A stretch of DNA of 37,165 nt from contig JAOPXF010000384.1 of assembly GCA_025965295.1 (NCBI GenBank), forward strand, positions 1 to 37,165, in the 5' to 3' direction. The DNA comes from Nocardioides sp. Lineage in GTDB: Bacteria > Actinomycetota > Actinomycetes > Propionibacteriales > Nocardioidaceae. The notes under the pieces are model-generated. The model did not search any database and was not told the DNA's origin. It worked only from the letters and a program-made list of their open reading frames with translations. Both the position numbers and the translations under genes were made by a program. Shown here one piece after another: positions 1-7,572 of the stretch. Numbering within the stretch: the stretch's first letter is position 1; each line of letters starts with the position of its first letter.

Positions 1-2
1 AG

Positions 3-779
3 GTCCTCTCCGCTCGCCATGGTGCCGTGCTGGTGGTCGAGCTGAACCGCCCCAGCCGGCTCAATGCGATGACGAAGTCGCTCGTCTCCGACCTGATCCC
101 GGTGCTGGAGCAGGCCGCGGCCGACGAGGCCGTGCGTTGTGTCGTGCTCACCGGGGTGGGCCGCGGCTTCTGCGCCGGGGGAGACCTGGGCGAGATCGAC
201 GAGATCTCCTCCGAGGTGGACGTGGAGGCCGAGGAGGTCGACCTGCGCGGCCTGCACGAGAGCAGCCTGCTGCTGCACCAGATGCCCAAGCCGACCCTCG
301 CCGCCGTGAACGGTCCGTGTGCCGGGGCGGGGCTGTCCTGGGCGTGCGCGGCGGACCTGCGGATCGCCGCGGAGAGTGCCGTCTTCCGCACCTCGTTCGC
401 GTCGGCCGGCCTGACCGGCGACTTCGGCGGGACCTGGACCCTGCCCCGCATCGTCGGCGCCGGCCGGGCCCGGGAACTCTACCTGCTCAACCCGAAAATC
501 CGCGCGGATCGGGCTCTCGAGATCGGCCTCGTCTCCGAGGTCGTCCCGGACGCGCTGTTCCGCGAGCGCACGCTGGAGCTGGCCACCCAGCTGGCCGCTC
601 AGGCGCCGCTGGCGATGGCCGGCATCAAGGCCAACCTCAACGACGCGGAGACGGCGACCTTCTCCGAGCTGCTCGACGCCGAGGCGCATCGCCAGGCGAC
701 CACCACCGCCTCGCAGGACTGCGCCGAGGCCGCGGCCGCCTTCCTCGCCAAACGGGCCCCCGTCTTCTCCGGTCGCTGA
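3..779 (+). CDS. Enoyl-CoA hydratase/isomerase family protein (crotonase), 5' end cut
   Basis: This is a crotonase-superfamily enzyme acting on acyl-CoA thioesters. The reading frame is open to the left edge and already shows the family's N-terminal beta strand (VVELNRPSRLNAM), so only a few residues are missing; the GTG at 27 is probably internal. The CoA/oxyanion-hole region is FCAGGD, and NGPCAGAG leads the second oxyanion strand. Aligned by eye with rat mitochondrial enoyl-CoA hydratase, the two catalytic glutamates are replaced (Ser and a non-acidic residue). Instead an Asp sits in GLTGDFGGTW (codon 420-422), as in PaaG-type Delta3,Delta2-enoyl-CoA isomerases. An isomerase or special hydratase role is therefore more likely than a plain hydratase. 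It ends 110 bases before the importer operon and probably belongs to the same acid-degradation regulon. Confidence 0.88.
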   Translation, partial: VLSARHGAVLVVELNRPSRLNAMTKSLVSDLIPVLEQAAADEAVRCVVLTGVGRGFCAGGDLGEIDEISSEVDVEAEEVDLRGLHESSLLLHQMPKPTLAAVNGPCAGAGLSWACAADLRIAAESAVFRTSFASAGLTGDFGGTWTLPRIVGAGRARELYLLNPKIRADRALEIGLVSEVVPDALFRERTLELATQLAAQAPLAMAGIKANLNDAETATFSELLDAEAHRQATTTASQDCAEAAAAFLAKRAPVFSGR

Positions 780-804
780 CGGACGCCCGAGACCCTCGTC
801 TTAT

Positions 805-827
805 CTTGAAGTTGACGTCAACGTCAT
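805..827. promoter_or_regulatory. TetR-type operator, copy 1, before the importer operon
   Basis: The perfect inverted repeat TGACGT-CA-ACGTCA lies at 813-826, preceded by CTTGAAGT. The same arrangement recurs at 7507-7528 next to the tetR gene, where 14 of the first 15 bases (CTTGAA[G/A]TTGACGTC) are identical. A weak promoter, TTGACG (812-817) with TGGGAT 17 bases downstream (835-840), would overlap the operator. Seen: the repeat and its second copy. Inferred: that the TetR protein encoded at 6796-7446 binds it and represses the operon starting at 890. Confidence 0.7.
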
Positions 828-889
828 TTTCTGCTGGGATCACGCCCAAGGTCGCGTCGTCCGACGCGCAACGCCCTCCAGGAGCTCCC

Positions 890-2068
890 GTGCCCAAGAA
901 GTCCTTCGCTCTCGCGTCGCTCAGCGTTCTCGTCCTCGGCACCCTTTCGGCCTGCGGCGGCGGGTCCGACGACGCCTCGTCCGACGGCGACTGCGTCGTC
1001 AAGATCGGCGGCATCTTCAGCCAGACCGGCGCCGCCTCGGCGTTCGGCTCGGACGGCGAGAGGGCCATCGACCTCGCCATCCAGGACGCCAACGAGGAGG
1101 GCTTCGAGGTCGACGGCAAGTCCTGCACGATCGAGTACAAGGCGACCGACCTCGCGAGCGACCCCAACAACGCCGCCTCGCTCGCCCAGGAGCTGATCAC
1201 CGGCTTCGAGGCCAAGTTCATCTTCGGGCCCGACCTTGCCGCCGCCGTGCCACCGGCCGCGACCGCGGTCCAGCGGGCCGGCGACGTCATGCAGTTCTCG
1301 GTCTCGACCGGGATGGACGCGTACGCCGGCAAGGACGAGCCGTTCTTCCGGCTCGCCCCGACCGACGTGAAGATGGTCAACGAGGGTTACATCCCCGCGG
1401 TCGCCGAGCAGCTGCCGGACGTCACCAGCATCGCGATGCTGATGACCGACGACGACACCGGCAAGGCACTCGCCGAGGGCTACACCGCCGCCTTCGAGGA
1501 GGCCGGGGTCGAGGTCACCCAGACCGAGTACTACGCCGCCACCACCACCAACTTCGCCCCGATCGTGCAGCGGATCGACGACAGCGCGCAGGGCGTCTTC
1601 ATCGGCTACAACAACGACAGCGCGGCCGCCGGGATCATGGACGCTGCCGCCGAGGCCGGGCTGCCGCCGGTGTTCATCACCCGCGGGATCTCGGCCCAGC
1701 CCGGGGTCGACCGCAGCGACGACCTGCAGGACTACACCTGGCTGGTGCTCGGCGCCGACCCGCTGTACCCCGCCAACGACGAGCAGCAGGCGTTCGTCGA
1801 CAAGTTCTCCGACGCGTTCAGCATCCCGGACGGCCGGATGACCTACTTCCCCTTCGTCCACTACGACTACGTGGGCATGCTCATCCAGGCCATGCAGGAG
1901 GCCGGCACGACGACCGACGTCGATGCGATCTCGGACGCACTGCGCGGCTCGAGCTACGAGGGCGTGGTGCCGCTGTCGTTCGACGACGAGGGCCTCAACA
2001 CCAGCCCGATGGGCCTGGGCATCCTGCGCGACGGTCAGGGCGAGGTCATCACCTTCGGCGGCGAGTGA
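890..2068 (+). CDS. ABC transporter substrate-binding lipoprotein (branched-chain amino acid/carboxylate type)
   Basis: This is the extracellular solute-binding component of the importer encoded downstream, of the Leu/Ile/Val-binding (periplasmic-binding type 1) family. The GTG at 890 follows an AGGAG-like site (879-884) and gives 392 residues. The frame is open further upstream, but that extension only shadows the previous gene. Residues 1-22 form a lipoprotein signal: Lys-Lys, a hydrophobic stretch and lipobox LSAC with Cys22, then a Gly/Ser/Asp linker. The mature part starts with KIGGIFSQTGAAS, typical of the family. The stop is 3 bases before the acyl-CoA synthetase start. Substrate is unknown; operon company with a CoA ligase and crotonases suggests an organic acid rather than an amino acid. 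Confidence 0.92.
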   Translation: MPKKSFALASLSVLVLGTLSACGGGSDDASSDGDCVVKIGGIFSQTGAASAFGSDGERAIDLAIQDANEEGFEVDGKSCTIEYKATDLASDPNNAASLAQELITGFEAKFIFGPDLAAAVPPAATAVQRAGDVMQFSVSTGMDAYAGKDEPFFRLAPTDVKMVNEGYIPAVAEQLPDVTSIAMLMTDDDTGKALAEGYTAAFEEAGVEVTQTEYYAATTTNFAPIVQRIDDSAQGVFIGYNNDSAAAGIMDAAAEAGLPPVFITRGISAQPGVDRSDDLQDYTWLVLGADPLYPANDEQQAFVDKFSDAFSIPDGRMTYFPFVHYDYVGMLIQAMQEAGTTTDVDAISDALRGSSYEGVVPLSFDDEGLNTSPMGLGILRDGQGEVITFGGE

Positions 2069-2071
2069 CCG

Positions 2072-3568
2072 ATGGACTACACCCTGGCCGAGATGGTGGG
2101 CATGATGGCCCGTTCCAAGCCCCACCACGTGGCGGCGACCGTTCTGGGCGAGGAGCCGCGGTCCCACACCTACGCCCAGGTGTGGGACCGGATCGGCGAC
2201 CTGGCCGACGCACTGGCGGGCGCCCCCGAAGGTCCGCACGGCGCCATGGTTGCCACGCTGCTCCCGAACGGGCTCGACGCCCTCGCCGCCTACCTGGCCT
2301 GCCAGGTGGCCGGCGTCGGCGCGGTGCCGCTCAACATCCGCCTCGCCGACGGCGAGCTGCAGCACATCCTGGGCGACTCGGGAGCCCGCGTGGTCCTGGC
2401 GTCGGGTCCGTACGTCGAGGTGGCCCGGCGCATCGCCGGGCCCGGTGTCAGCGTGGTCGACGCGGACGCGGTGGCGGCCGGTCCCTCCGGCCGCGACCTC
2501 GTCGCCGACGCGACGCGGGGTGACCGGGTCGCGGTCGTGTTCTACACGTCCGGGACGACCGGGCTGCCCAAGGGTGCCGCGGTCCGCAACGACGACTGGA
2601 TCGTGAACACCATGCGGTGGGGATGGCAGCTGCGCATCCAGTGGGACGAGCGGACGCTGGTGCCGGGCCCGCTCTTCCACATGTCCTACTCGAGCTTCGC
2701 CATCGCCACCTGGCTGATGGGTGGCGAGGTCCGGATCATGCCGAGCTTCACCGGCGCCGCGGCGTACGACGAGTTCTCCGGGGGCGCGACGTTCGCGTTC
2801 CTCGTGCCGTCGATGTCCCTGATGATCCACGACCACTGGGTCGCCAACGGCCGGGAGCCGATGCGGACCGCGCGCTCCATCATGACGTCGGGGGCGGCCA
2901 CCTCCCCGGACCTCGTCGAGGACATGTTCGACATGTTCCCGAACGCCACGATCCAGGAGACCTACGGCTGGACGGAGGCCGGGTTCGCCACCATGGAGGT
3001 CAAGTTCCGCGACACCGTGCGCCGCGGGACGGTCGGGTTCGCCACGATCGGCTCCGACGTCGCCGTGTTCGACGCCGACGGCGAGCCGTGCGGCCCCGGT
3101 GAGCGTGGCGAGGTCGGCATCCGCACCATCGCCAGCTCCGTCGGCTACCTCTCGCCGTCCACGGTCGGCGCCAACACCCGACGAGGGCCCTGGATCATGT
3201 CCGGCGACGTCGGGAGCTTCGACGAGGACGGCCGCCTGCGGATCGTCGACCGTCTGCACGGGATGATGATCAGCGGTGGTGAGAACGTCTATGCCGCCGA
3301 GGTCGAGCAGGTCGTCCTGCAGCACCCCGCGGTCCACGAGTGCGTGGTGATCGGCCGCCCGAGCGACCGCTGGGGCGAGGAGATCGTCGCGGTCGTCGTC
3401 ACCGAGACCGGTCAGTCGCTCTCCCGGACCGACCTGCGCACGTTCTGCCGCACCCGGCTCGCGGACTACAAGGCCCCTCGAGACCTCGTGGTGGTGGACG
3501 AGCTTCCGCGCAACTCGATGGGCAAGCTGCAGCGCTTCGAGGTCAAGCGAATCCTGGAGGCGTCGTGA
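2072..3568 (+). CDS. Acyl-CoA synthetase (AMP-forming, ANL superfamily)
   Basis: It activates a carboxylic acid to its CoA thioester using ATP, via an acyl-adenylate. The 498 residues carry the family's motifs in order: P-loop YTSGTTGLPKGA (158-169), the A5 motif YGWTEAG, the SGDVGSFDEDGRLRIVDR region with the hinge Asp/Arg, SGGENVYAAEVE, and the C-terminal catalytic lysine in NSMGKLQR (Lys485). Length is in the normal range. It sits between the binding-protein gene and the permease genes, overlapping livH by four bases (GTGA), so synthesis is translationally coupled to the importer. This suggests the imported acid is trapped as its CoA ester on entry. Substrate specificity cannot be read from the sequence; fatty, alicyclic or aryl acids are all possible. 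Confidence 0.9.
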   Translation: MDYTLAEMVGMMARSKPHHVAATVLGEEPRSHTYAQVWDRIGDLADALAGAPEGPHGAMVATLLPNGLDALAAYLACQVAGVGAVPLNIRLADGELQHILGDSGARVVLASGPYVEVARRIAGPGVSVVDADAVAAGPSGRDLVADATRGDRVAVVFYTSGTTGLPKGAAVRNDDWIVNTMRWGWQLRIQWDERTLVPGPLFHMSYSSFAIATWLMGGEVRIMPSFTGAAAYDEFSGGATFAFLVPSMSLMIHDHWVANGREPMRTARSIMTSGAATSPDLVEDMFDMFPNATIQETYGWTEAGFATMEVKFRDTVRRGTVGFATIGSDVAVFDADGEPCGPGERGEVGIRTIASSVGYLSPSTVGANTRRGPWIMSGDVGSFDEDGRLRIVDRLHGMMISGGENVYAAEVEQVVLQHPAVHECVVIGRPSDRWGEEIVAVVVTETGQSLSRTDLRTFCRTRLADYKAPRDLVVVDELPRNSMGKLQRFEVKRILEAS

Positions 3569-4428
3569 GTGAGCTCCTGCTGACCCTGCTGCTCGGCATC
3601 ATGCAGGCGGGTCTGTACACGCTCGTGGGCCTCGGCCTCACGATCACCTTCGGGGTGACCCACATCCTCAACTTCGCGCACGGCGAGTTCGTGACGATCG
3701 GGGCGTTCGCCCTCATCGGGTTCTCGACGATGGTGGGGACCGCCGCCGCGATCCCGCTGGCGCTGCTCGTCGCGGTCGCGCTCGGCGCGCTCGTCTATCT
3801 GCTCGGCTTCGTCTTCACGATCGGCAACCACCTGCAGGGCCTGGCGTTCTCGCTCGGCCTGCTGCTCTTCACCGAGAACATCTTCCTCGAGCTCTTCTCG
3901 TCGATCCCGCGCAACGGGCCCCGGGTCGACGGGACGCTCGCCCTCCTGGGCGGCGAGCAGATCGCCTGGTCGCGCGTGGTCGTGATCATCACGACTGCCG
4001 CGCTGGTCACGGTGGCCGCGATCGCGCTGAAGCGGACGTGGGTCGGGCTCGCGCTGCGGGCCACCGGCGACGACCGGTTCGCGGCGTCCACCCTGGGGCT
4101 CTCGGCCAAGCGGGTGGGGCTCTACGCCTTCCTGGTGGCGGCGGTCCTGGCGGCCGTGGCCGGCATGTGCATCGCGTCGGTCTCGCCGGTGACCCCGGCG
4201 ATCGGGGTGAGCTACCTCCTCACCGGGTTCGTGGTCGCCATCATCGGCGGCCTCGGCTCGCCCGAGGGCGTGCTGATGGCGGCGCTCCTCCTCGGCATCG
4301 TCGAGGCACTGACGAGCCGCTACATCGATCCCTCGATGACCAGCGTCTACACGTACTCCCTGATGGTCGTCGTCCTGCTGGCGCTGCCGCAGGGGCTGTT
4401 CAACCGCAAGGTGGTCCGGGCCGGATGA
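3565..4428 (+). CDS. Branched-chain amino acid-type ABC permease (LivH-like)
   Basis: This is the inner-membrane channel subunit pairing with the LivM-like protein. The GTG at 3565 overlaps the preceding stop (GTGA) and has a GGAGG site at 3556-3560, giving 287 residues, typical for LivH. The N-terminus has the hallmark GLGLTITFGVTHILNFAHGEF segment. Several hydrophobic helices follow, then the EAA-like loop LRATGDDRFAASTLGLSAKRV, where the ATPases dock, and the C-terminal GGLGSPEG region. It overlaps the next gene by four bases (ATGA). Substrate is inferred only from context. Confidence 0.92.
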   Translation: MSELLLTLLLGIMQAGLYTLVGLGLTITFGVTHILNFAHGEFVTIGAFALIGFSTMVGTAAAIPLALLVAVALGALVYLLGFVFTIGNHLQGLAFSLGLLLFTENIFLELFSSIPRNGPRVDGTLALLGGEQIAWSRVVVIITTAALVTVAAIALKRTWVGLALRATGDDRFAASTLGLSAKRVGLYAFLVAAVLAAVAGMCIASVSPVTPAIGVSYLLTGFVVAIIGGLGSPEGVLMAALLLGIVEALTSRYIDPSMTSVYTYSLMVVVLLALPQGLFNRKVVRAG

Positions 4429-5390
4429 GAGCGACCGCCCTGCGCCGCTCCGGCATCGCCCTGCTCCTCGGTGTCGGCCTGGTCGCGATCGCCTCCGCGG
4501 TCCCGGACAACCGGGTGCTGCTCATGAACACCTTCCTCGCGTACGGCGCCCTGGTGCTGAGCCTCGACCTGATGGTGGGCGACCTGAACCTGCTGCCGGC
4601 TGGCCACGCGGCGTTCTTCGGGGCCGGGGGGTACGCGTCGGTGGTGCTCAACCAGGAGGCCGGCTGGCCGCTCCCGCTGGCGGGCGGCGTGGCGATCGTG
4701 GCCTGCGCCCTCGTCGCCGCCGTGATCGGCTTTCCGGTCGTCGGACGGACCGCGGGGATGTCGTTCGCGGTGGTCACCTTTGCGATCGGCGAGCTGATGG
4801 TGCAGATCATCAGCAAGTCCCCCGAGCTACTCGGCGGCACGCAGGGCCTGACGGTCACCTGGGGCGTGGGGGACGAGATGCCGTTCGGCTTCAGCATCTA
4901 CCGCTACTACTCCCTGTGGCTGGTCGCGGTCTTCGTGATGGTGATGCTGAGCGTGGTCTGGGTGCGCAGCTCCCACCTGGGCCTTCGACTCACGGCGATC
5001 CGTGACGACGAGAACGCGGCCCGCGGCCTGGGCTTCAACCCGGTCGTCTACAAGACCCTGATCTTCGCGATCGCGTCCGGCCTGGCTGCGGCGGTGGGGG
5101 TCATGTGGGCGCCGATGGTGGGCTACATCGGCCCGGACTCCATGGGCACGACGGAGTCGATCTTCCTGCTCAGCCTGCTGATCGTCGGGGGGCTGCGCTC
5201 GGTGGGCGGCGCCCTGGCGGGGGTGCTGCTTCTGATGGTCGCGCCGCTGTACTTCGAGCTGGAGCCGACGGTCCGGATCGCGATGGTCGGTGGCGCGCTT
5301 GCGATCATCGCCCTCGTCGAACCCCGGGGCATCGCCGGGCTGGCGCGGCGCGCGACCGATCGCCTACCCGTCCTGAGGAGGGCAGCATGA
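4425..5390 (+). CDS. Branched-chain amino acid-type ABC permease (LivM-like)
   Basis: This is the second membrane subunit of the importer. The ATG at 4425 overlaps the livH-like stop and gives 321 residues. Features include an N-terminal hydrophobic segment, LMVGDLNLLPAGHAAFFGAGGYAS (the LivM signature normally read as NL..G..GQ.S.GHAAFF), a coupling-loop region LRLTAIRDDENAARGLGFN and the C-terminal GGLRSVGGALAG. The stop overlaps the ATG of the first ATPase gene. The tight overlaps through this operon suggest equal subunit production. Function is well supported as a family; the transported compound is unknown. Confidence 0.92.
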   Translation: MRATALRRSGIALLLGVGLVAIASAVPDNRVLLMNTFLAYGALVLSLDLMVGDLNLLPAGHAAFFGAGGYASVVLNQEAGWPLPLAGGVAIVACALVAAVIGFPVVGRTAGMSFAVVTFAIGELMVQIISKSPELLGGTQGLTVTWGVGDEMPFGFSIYRYYSLWLVAVFVMVMLSVVWVRSSHLGLRLTAIRDDENAARGLGFNPVVYKTLIFAIASGLAAAVGVMWAPMVGYIGPDSMGTTESIFLLSLLIVGGLRSVGGALAGVLLLMVAPLYFELEPTVRIAMVGGALAIIALVEPRGIAGLARRATDRLPVLRRAA

Positions 5391-6082
5391 CGACACCGGT
5401 GCTCGAGCTGCGCGACGTGTCCGTGCGCATCGGCGGCGTCCAGATCCTCAGCGACGTCGACATGGTGGTCGGCGAGGGCGAGTGCGTGGGCGTGATCGGT
5501 CCGAACGGCGCCGGCAAGACCACCCTCTTCAACGTGACCAGCGGCTTCATGCGTCCGACGACCGGCACCGTGCTGCTCGGCGGCTCGCGCATCGACGGCG
5601 TCCGGCCGCACCGCGTCGCCCGGCTCGGCATGGTGCGCACCTTCCAGAACGTCGGCGGGTTCGGCGACCTGACGGTGCGCCAGAACCTCGTCCTCGCGAC
5701 CCGCGGTCGCCACGAGGGGCGCATCGAGCAGGCCGGGGCACTGCTGTCCCTCGACGGCTCCTGGGACATCGCGGTCAAGGACTGCTCCCTCGCCACCCGC
5801 AAGCTCGTCGGCATCGCCGTGGCGATCGTCCGGGAGCCGCGGGTCCTCCTCCTGGACGAACCACTGGCGGGGCTGGCCACCGAGGACCGCGACCACGTGG
5901 TGGAGATGATCCGCCGCGTGCACACCGAGGGCACCACGATCTGCCTCATCGAGCACGACATCCGTCGTACGCGCGCACTCGTCGACCGCCTGCTCGTCCT
6001 GGACGCGGGCCGCAAGGTGGCGGAGGGGTCCCCCGAGGAGCTCGGCGCCCGGAACGACCTCGTGGAGGCCTACCTATCATGA
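5387..6082 (+). CDS. ABC transporter ATP-binding protein (LivG-like) with degenerate signature motif
   Basis: This is one of two nucleotide-binding subunits powering the importer. The ATG at 5387 follows GAGGAGG and gives 231 residues, shorter than the roughly 255 usual for LivG. Walker A is GPNGAGKTT (Lys44), the Q-loop lies in RTFQNVGGFGDLTV, Walker B is LLLDEP and the H-loop is LIEHD. The ABC signature expected as LSYG(Q)xR is replaced by CSLATRK (133-139), so the conserved glycine is missing, and the helical segment before it is shortened. The ATP site that would use this signature may therefore be weak or inactive, with the LivF-like partner supplying the competent signature. The rest of the fold looks intact, so I do not call it a pseudogene. 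Confidence 0.88.
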   Translation: MTTPVLELRDVSVRIGGVQILSDVDMVVGEGECVGVIGPNGAGKTTLFNVTSGFMRPTTGTVLLGGSRIDGVRPHRVARLGMVRTFQNVGGFGDLTVRQNLVLATRGRHEGRIEQAGALLSLDGSWDIAVKDCSLATRKLVGIAVAIVREPRVLLLDEPLAGLATEDRDHVVEMIRRVHTEGTTICLIEHDIRRTRALVDRLLVLDAGRKVAEGSPEELGARNDLVEAYLS

Positions 6083-6780
6083 CCATCGAAGCCCCGTTCC
6101 TCTCGGTCCGTCGGCTGTCGGTCACCTTCGGCAAGGCGATCGCGGTCGCCGACATCTCCCTCGACGTCGCCGAGGGCGAGTGCGTGGCAGTGGTCGGCGC
6201 CAACGGCGCCGGCAAGAGCACCCTCGGCAAGGCGGTGACCGGACTCGTGCACGTCTCGGGCGGGTCCGTGGAGCTCACCGGACAGCCGGTGGGTGCCGAC
6301 GCGGCCCGCCGAGGCGCGCTCTACGTCCCCGAGGGTCGGATGGTCTTCCCCCAGCTCACGGTTGAGGAGAACCTCAAGGTCGGGGCCTTCACCCAGCGCC
6401 GTCTCGGGGACTGGCGGACCCAGCGGGACGTGATGTACGACCTCGTCCCGCGGCTCGCGGAGCGCGCCCGGGTCAGGGCCGGCCTGCTGAGCGGCGGTGA
6501 GCAGCAGCTGCTGGCCATCGCCCGCGCGCTGATGGCGCGCCCGCGCCTGCTCGTGCTCGACGAGCCCTCCCTCGGGCTCTCGCCGACGGCGATCACGACC
6601 GTGACCAGGTTCCTCGGCCAGCTGCGTGTGGACACCGGCGTGACGATCCTGCTGCTCGAGCAGAACACCGCCTTCGCCGCCAGGCTGGCCGATCGCGGGC
6701 TGGTGGTGTCACTGGGCAGGGTGGAGCGCACCAGCCTGACCCAGACGCAGCTCGGTGCGATCTCGGTCGCCACCGAGTGA
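6079..6780 (+). CDS. ABC transporter ATP-binding protein (LivF-like)
   Basis: This is the second ATPase of the importer, 233 residues, starting at the ATG that overlaps the previous stop (ATGA). It has Walker A GANGAGKST, the LivF-typical PEGRMVFPQLTVEENL segment, a full signature LLSGGEQQLLAIARAL, Walker B LLVLDEP and the D-loop SLGLSP. The switch-histidine position is Gln (LLEQN), which is usual in LivF proteins. It ends the importer operon 15 bases before the convergent tetR stop. Its complete signature contrasts with the degenerate one in its partner. Confidence 0.92.
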   Translation: MTIEAPFLSVRRLSVTFGKAIAVADISLDVAEGECVAVVGANGAGKSTLGKAVTGLVHVSGGSVELTGQPVGADAARRGALYVPEGRMVFPQLTVEENLKVGAFTQRRLGDWRTQRDVMYDLVPRLAERARVRAGLLSGGEQQLLAIARALMARPRLLVLDEPSLGLSPTAITTVTRFLGQLRVDTGVTILLLEQNTAFAARLADRGLVVSLGRVERTSLTQTQLGAISVATE

Positions 6781-6795
6781 GGGGTCCGGCGGGTG

Positions 6796-7446
6796 TCAGT
6801 GCTGCTCGTCCATCTGCAGCGCGTTCGCCCACAGCCGGGTGAGGTTCTCGACGGCGGTCTCGAAGTCGTAGGACTCGCCCTGCCCGAACCACGTGTAGGC
6901 GAAGCGGTGCACCATGCTCGTGAGGGCGCGGGCGGCGTACCTCGGGTCGAGGCGGGTGTCCGCGCGGCCCTCGGCCTGCAGCCGGGCGATCTGGCGCTCG
7001 CTGCGGGACACGAACCTCTCCATGCCGAGCCGGAGTCGCTCGGCGGCTCCCTCGTTGAAGGTCGCCAGCTCCTCCCAGATCGAGATGATCCGCCCGTTGT
7101 CGCGGTAGACCTTGAGGTACTCGCGGTTGGTCCGCTCGAGACGCTCGTAGGCCGTGGGCACCGACTCGTCGGCCGGGGCCACCTGTTCGGGCCGATCGTG
7201 GAAGAGGTCGGCGATCATCCCGTCGACGAGGGCCAGGAAGATCGTCTCCTTGCCGTCGAAGTAGGTGTAGAAGGTGCCGTGCGAGACCTTCGCGCCGTCC
7301 GCGATGTCCGTGATCCGGGCGTTGTGGAAGCCGTCCCGCTCGAACACCGTGCGCGCGGACGCCAGCAGGGCGGCCTTGGTGCGCCGCGCGCGCGGGGTCA
7401 GCGGCGAAGCCGGCGCCACGTCGTCGGTGCTGGGAGTGCGTGCCAC
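6796..7446 (-). CDS. TetR/AcrR family transcriptional regulator
   Basis: This is a one-component repressor, 216 residues, starting at GTG 7446 behind a strong GAGGAGG site. The N-terminal TetR helix-turn-helix covers about residues 20-65 (ARTVFERDGFHNARITDIADGA, then VSHGTFYTYFDGKE). The C-terminal part is a helical ligand-binding/dimerisation domain with no recognisable ligand signature. The gene is divergent from the beta-oxidation operon and convergent with the importer operon. Palindromic operators of the same sequence lie in its own divergent promoter region and before the importer operon. Many TetR proteins in such places respond to acyl-CoA esters; that the ligand here is a pathway CoA ester is inference. 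Confidence 0.92.
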   Translation of the reverse strand: MARTPSTDDVAPASPLTPRARRTKAALLASARTVFERDGFHNARITDIADGAKVSHGTFYTYFDGKETIFLALVDGMIADLFHDRPEQVAPADESVPTAYERLERTNREYLKVYRDNGRIISIWEELATFNEGAAERLRLGMERFVSRSERQIARLQAEGRADTRLDPRYAARALTSMVHRFAYTWFGQGESYDFETAVENLTRLWANALQMDEQH

Positions 7447-7492
7447 GGAACCTCCTCGGTCGTTCGGCGAGTCACCCTAATGGACGGTCCAC

Positions 7493-7536
7493 AGTGTACC
7501 CCAACACTTGAAATTGACGTCGATGTCAATTAACGT
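7493..7536. promoter_or_regulatory. Divergent promoter region with TetR-type operator, copy 2
   Basis: TGACGT-CG-ATGTCA at 7515-7528 is a palindrome with one mismatch; with flanks it reads TTGACGTCGATGTCAA. On the plus strand TTGAAA (7508-7513) and TAACGT (7531-7536) are 17 bases apart and enclose the operator in the spacer, a classic repressible layout for the operon at 7573. On the minus strand TACACT (complement of 7493-7498) could be the tetR -10 element, with the operator covering its weak -35 region. Promoter calls are by eye. Confidence 0.68.
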
Positions 7537-7572
7537 GATGAGGGCGCACCCGGCGCCGGACAGCGAGGCGAG

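Noticed and set aside
137..889. N-terminal extension of the first binding protein into the crotonase gene
   Set aside because: The extension is Arg-rich shadow sequence; the GTG at 890 has a ribosome site and is followed by a proper lipoprotein signal.
824..3337. Long minus-strand open frame (837 codons) opposite the binding-protein and CoA-ligase genes
   Set aside because: Its translation is low-complexity Arg/Gly/Asp/His-rich, matches no family, and it lies opposite two clear genes; long antisense frames are expected at this G+C.
5387..6082. LivG-like gene as a pseudogene
   Set aside because: No frameshift or stop is present, Walker A/B, Q-loop and H-loop are intact, and overlaps with both neighbours are preserved; only the signature is altered.
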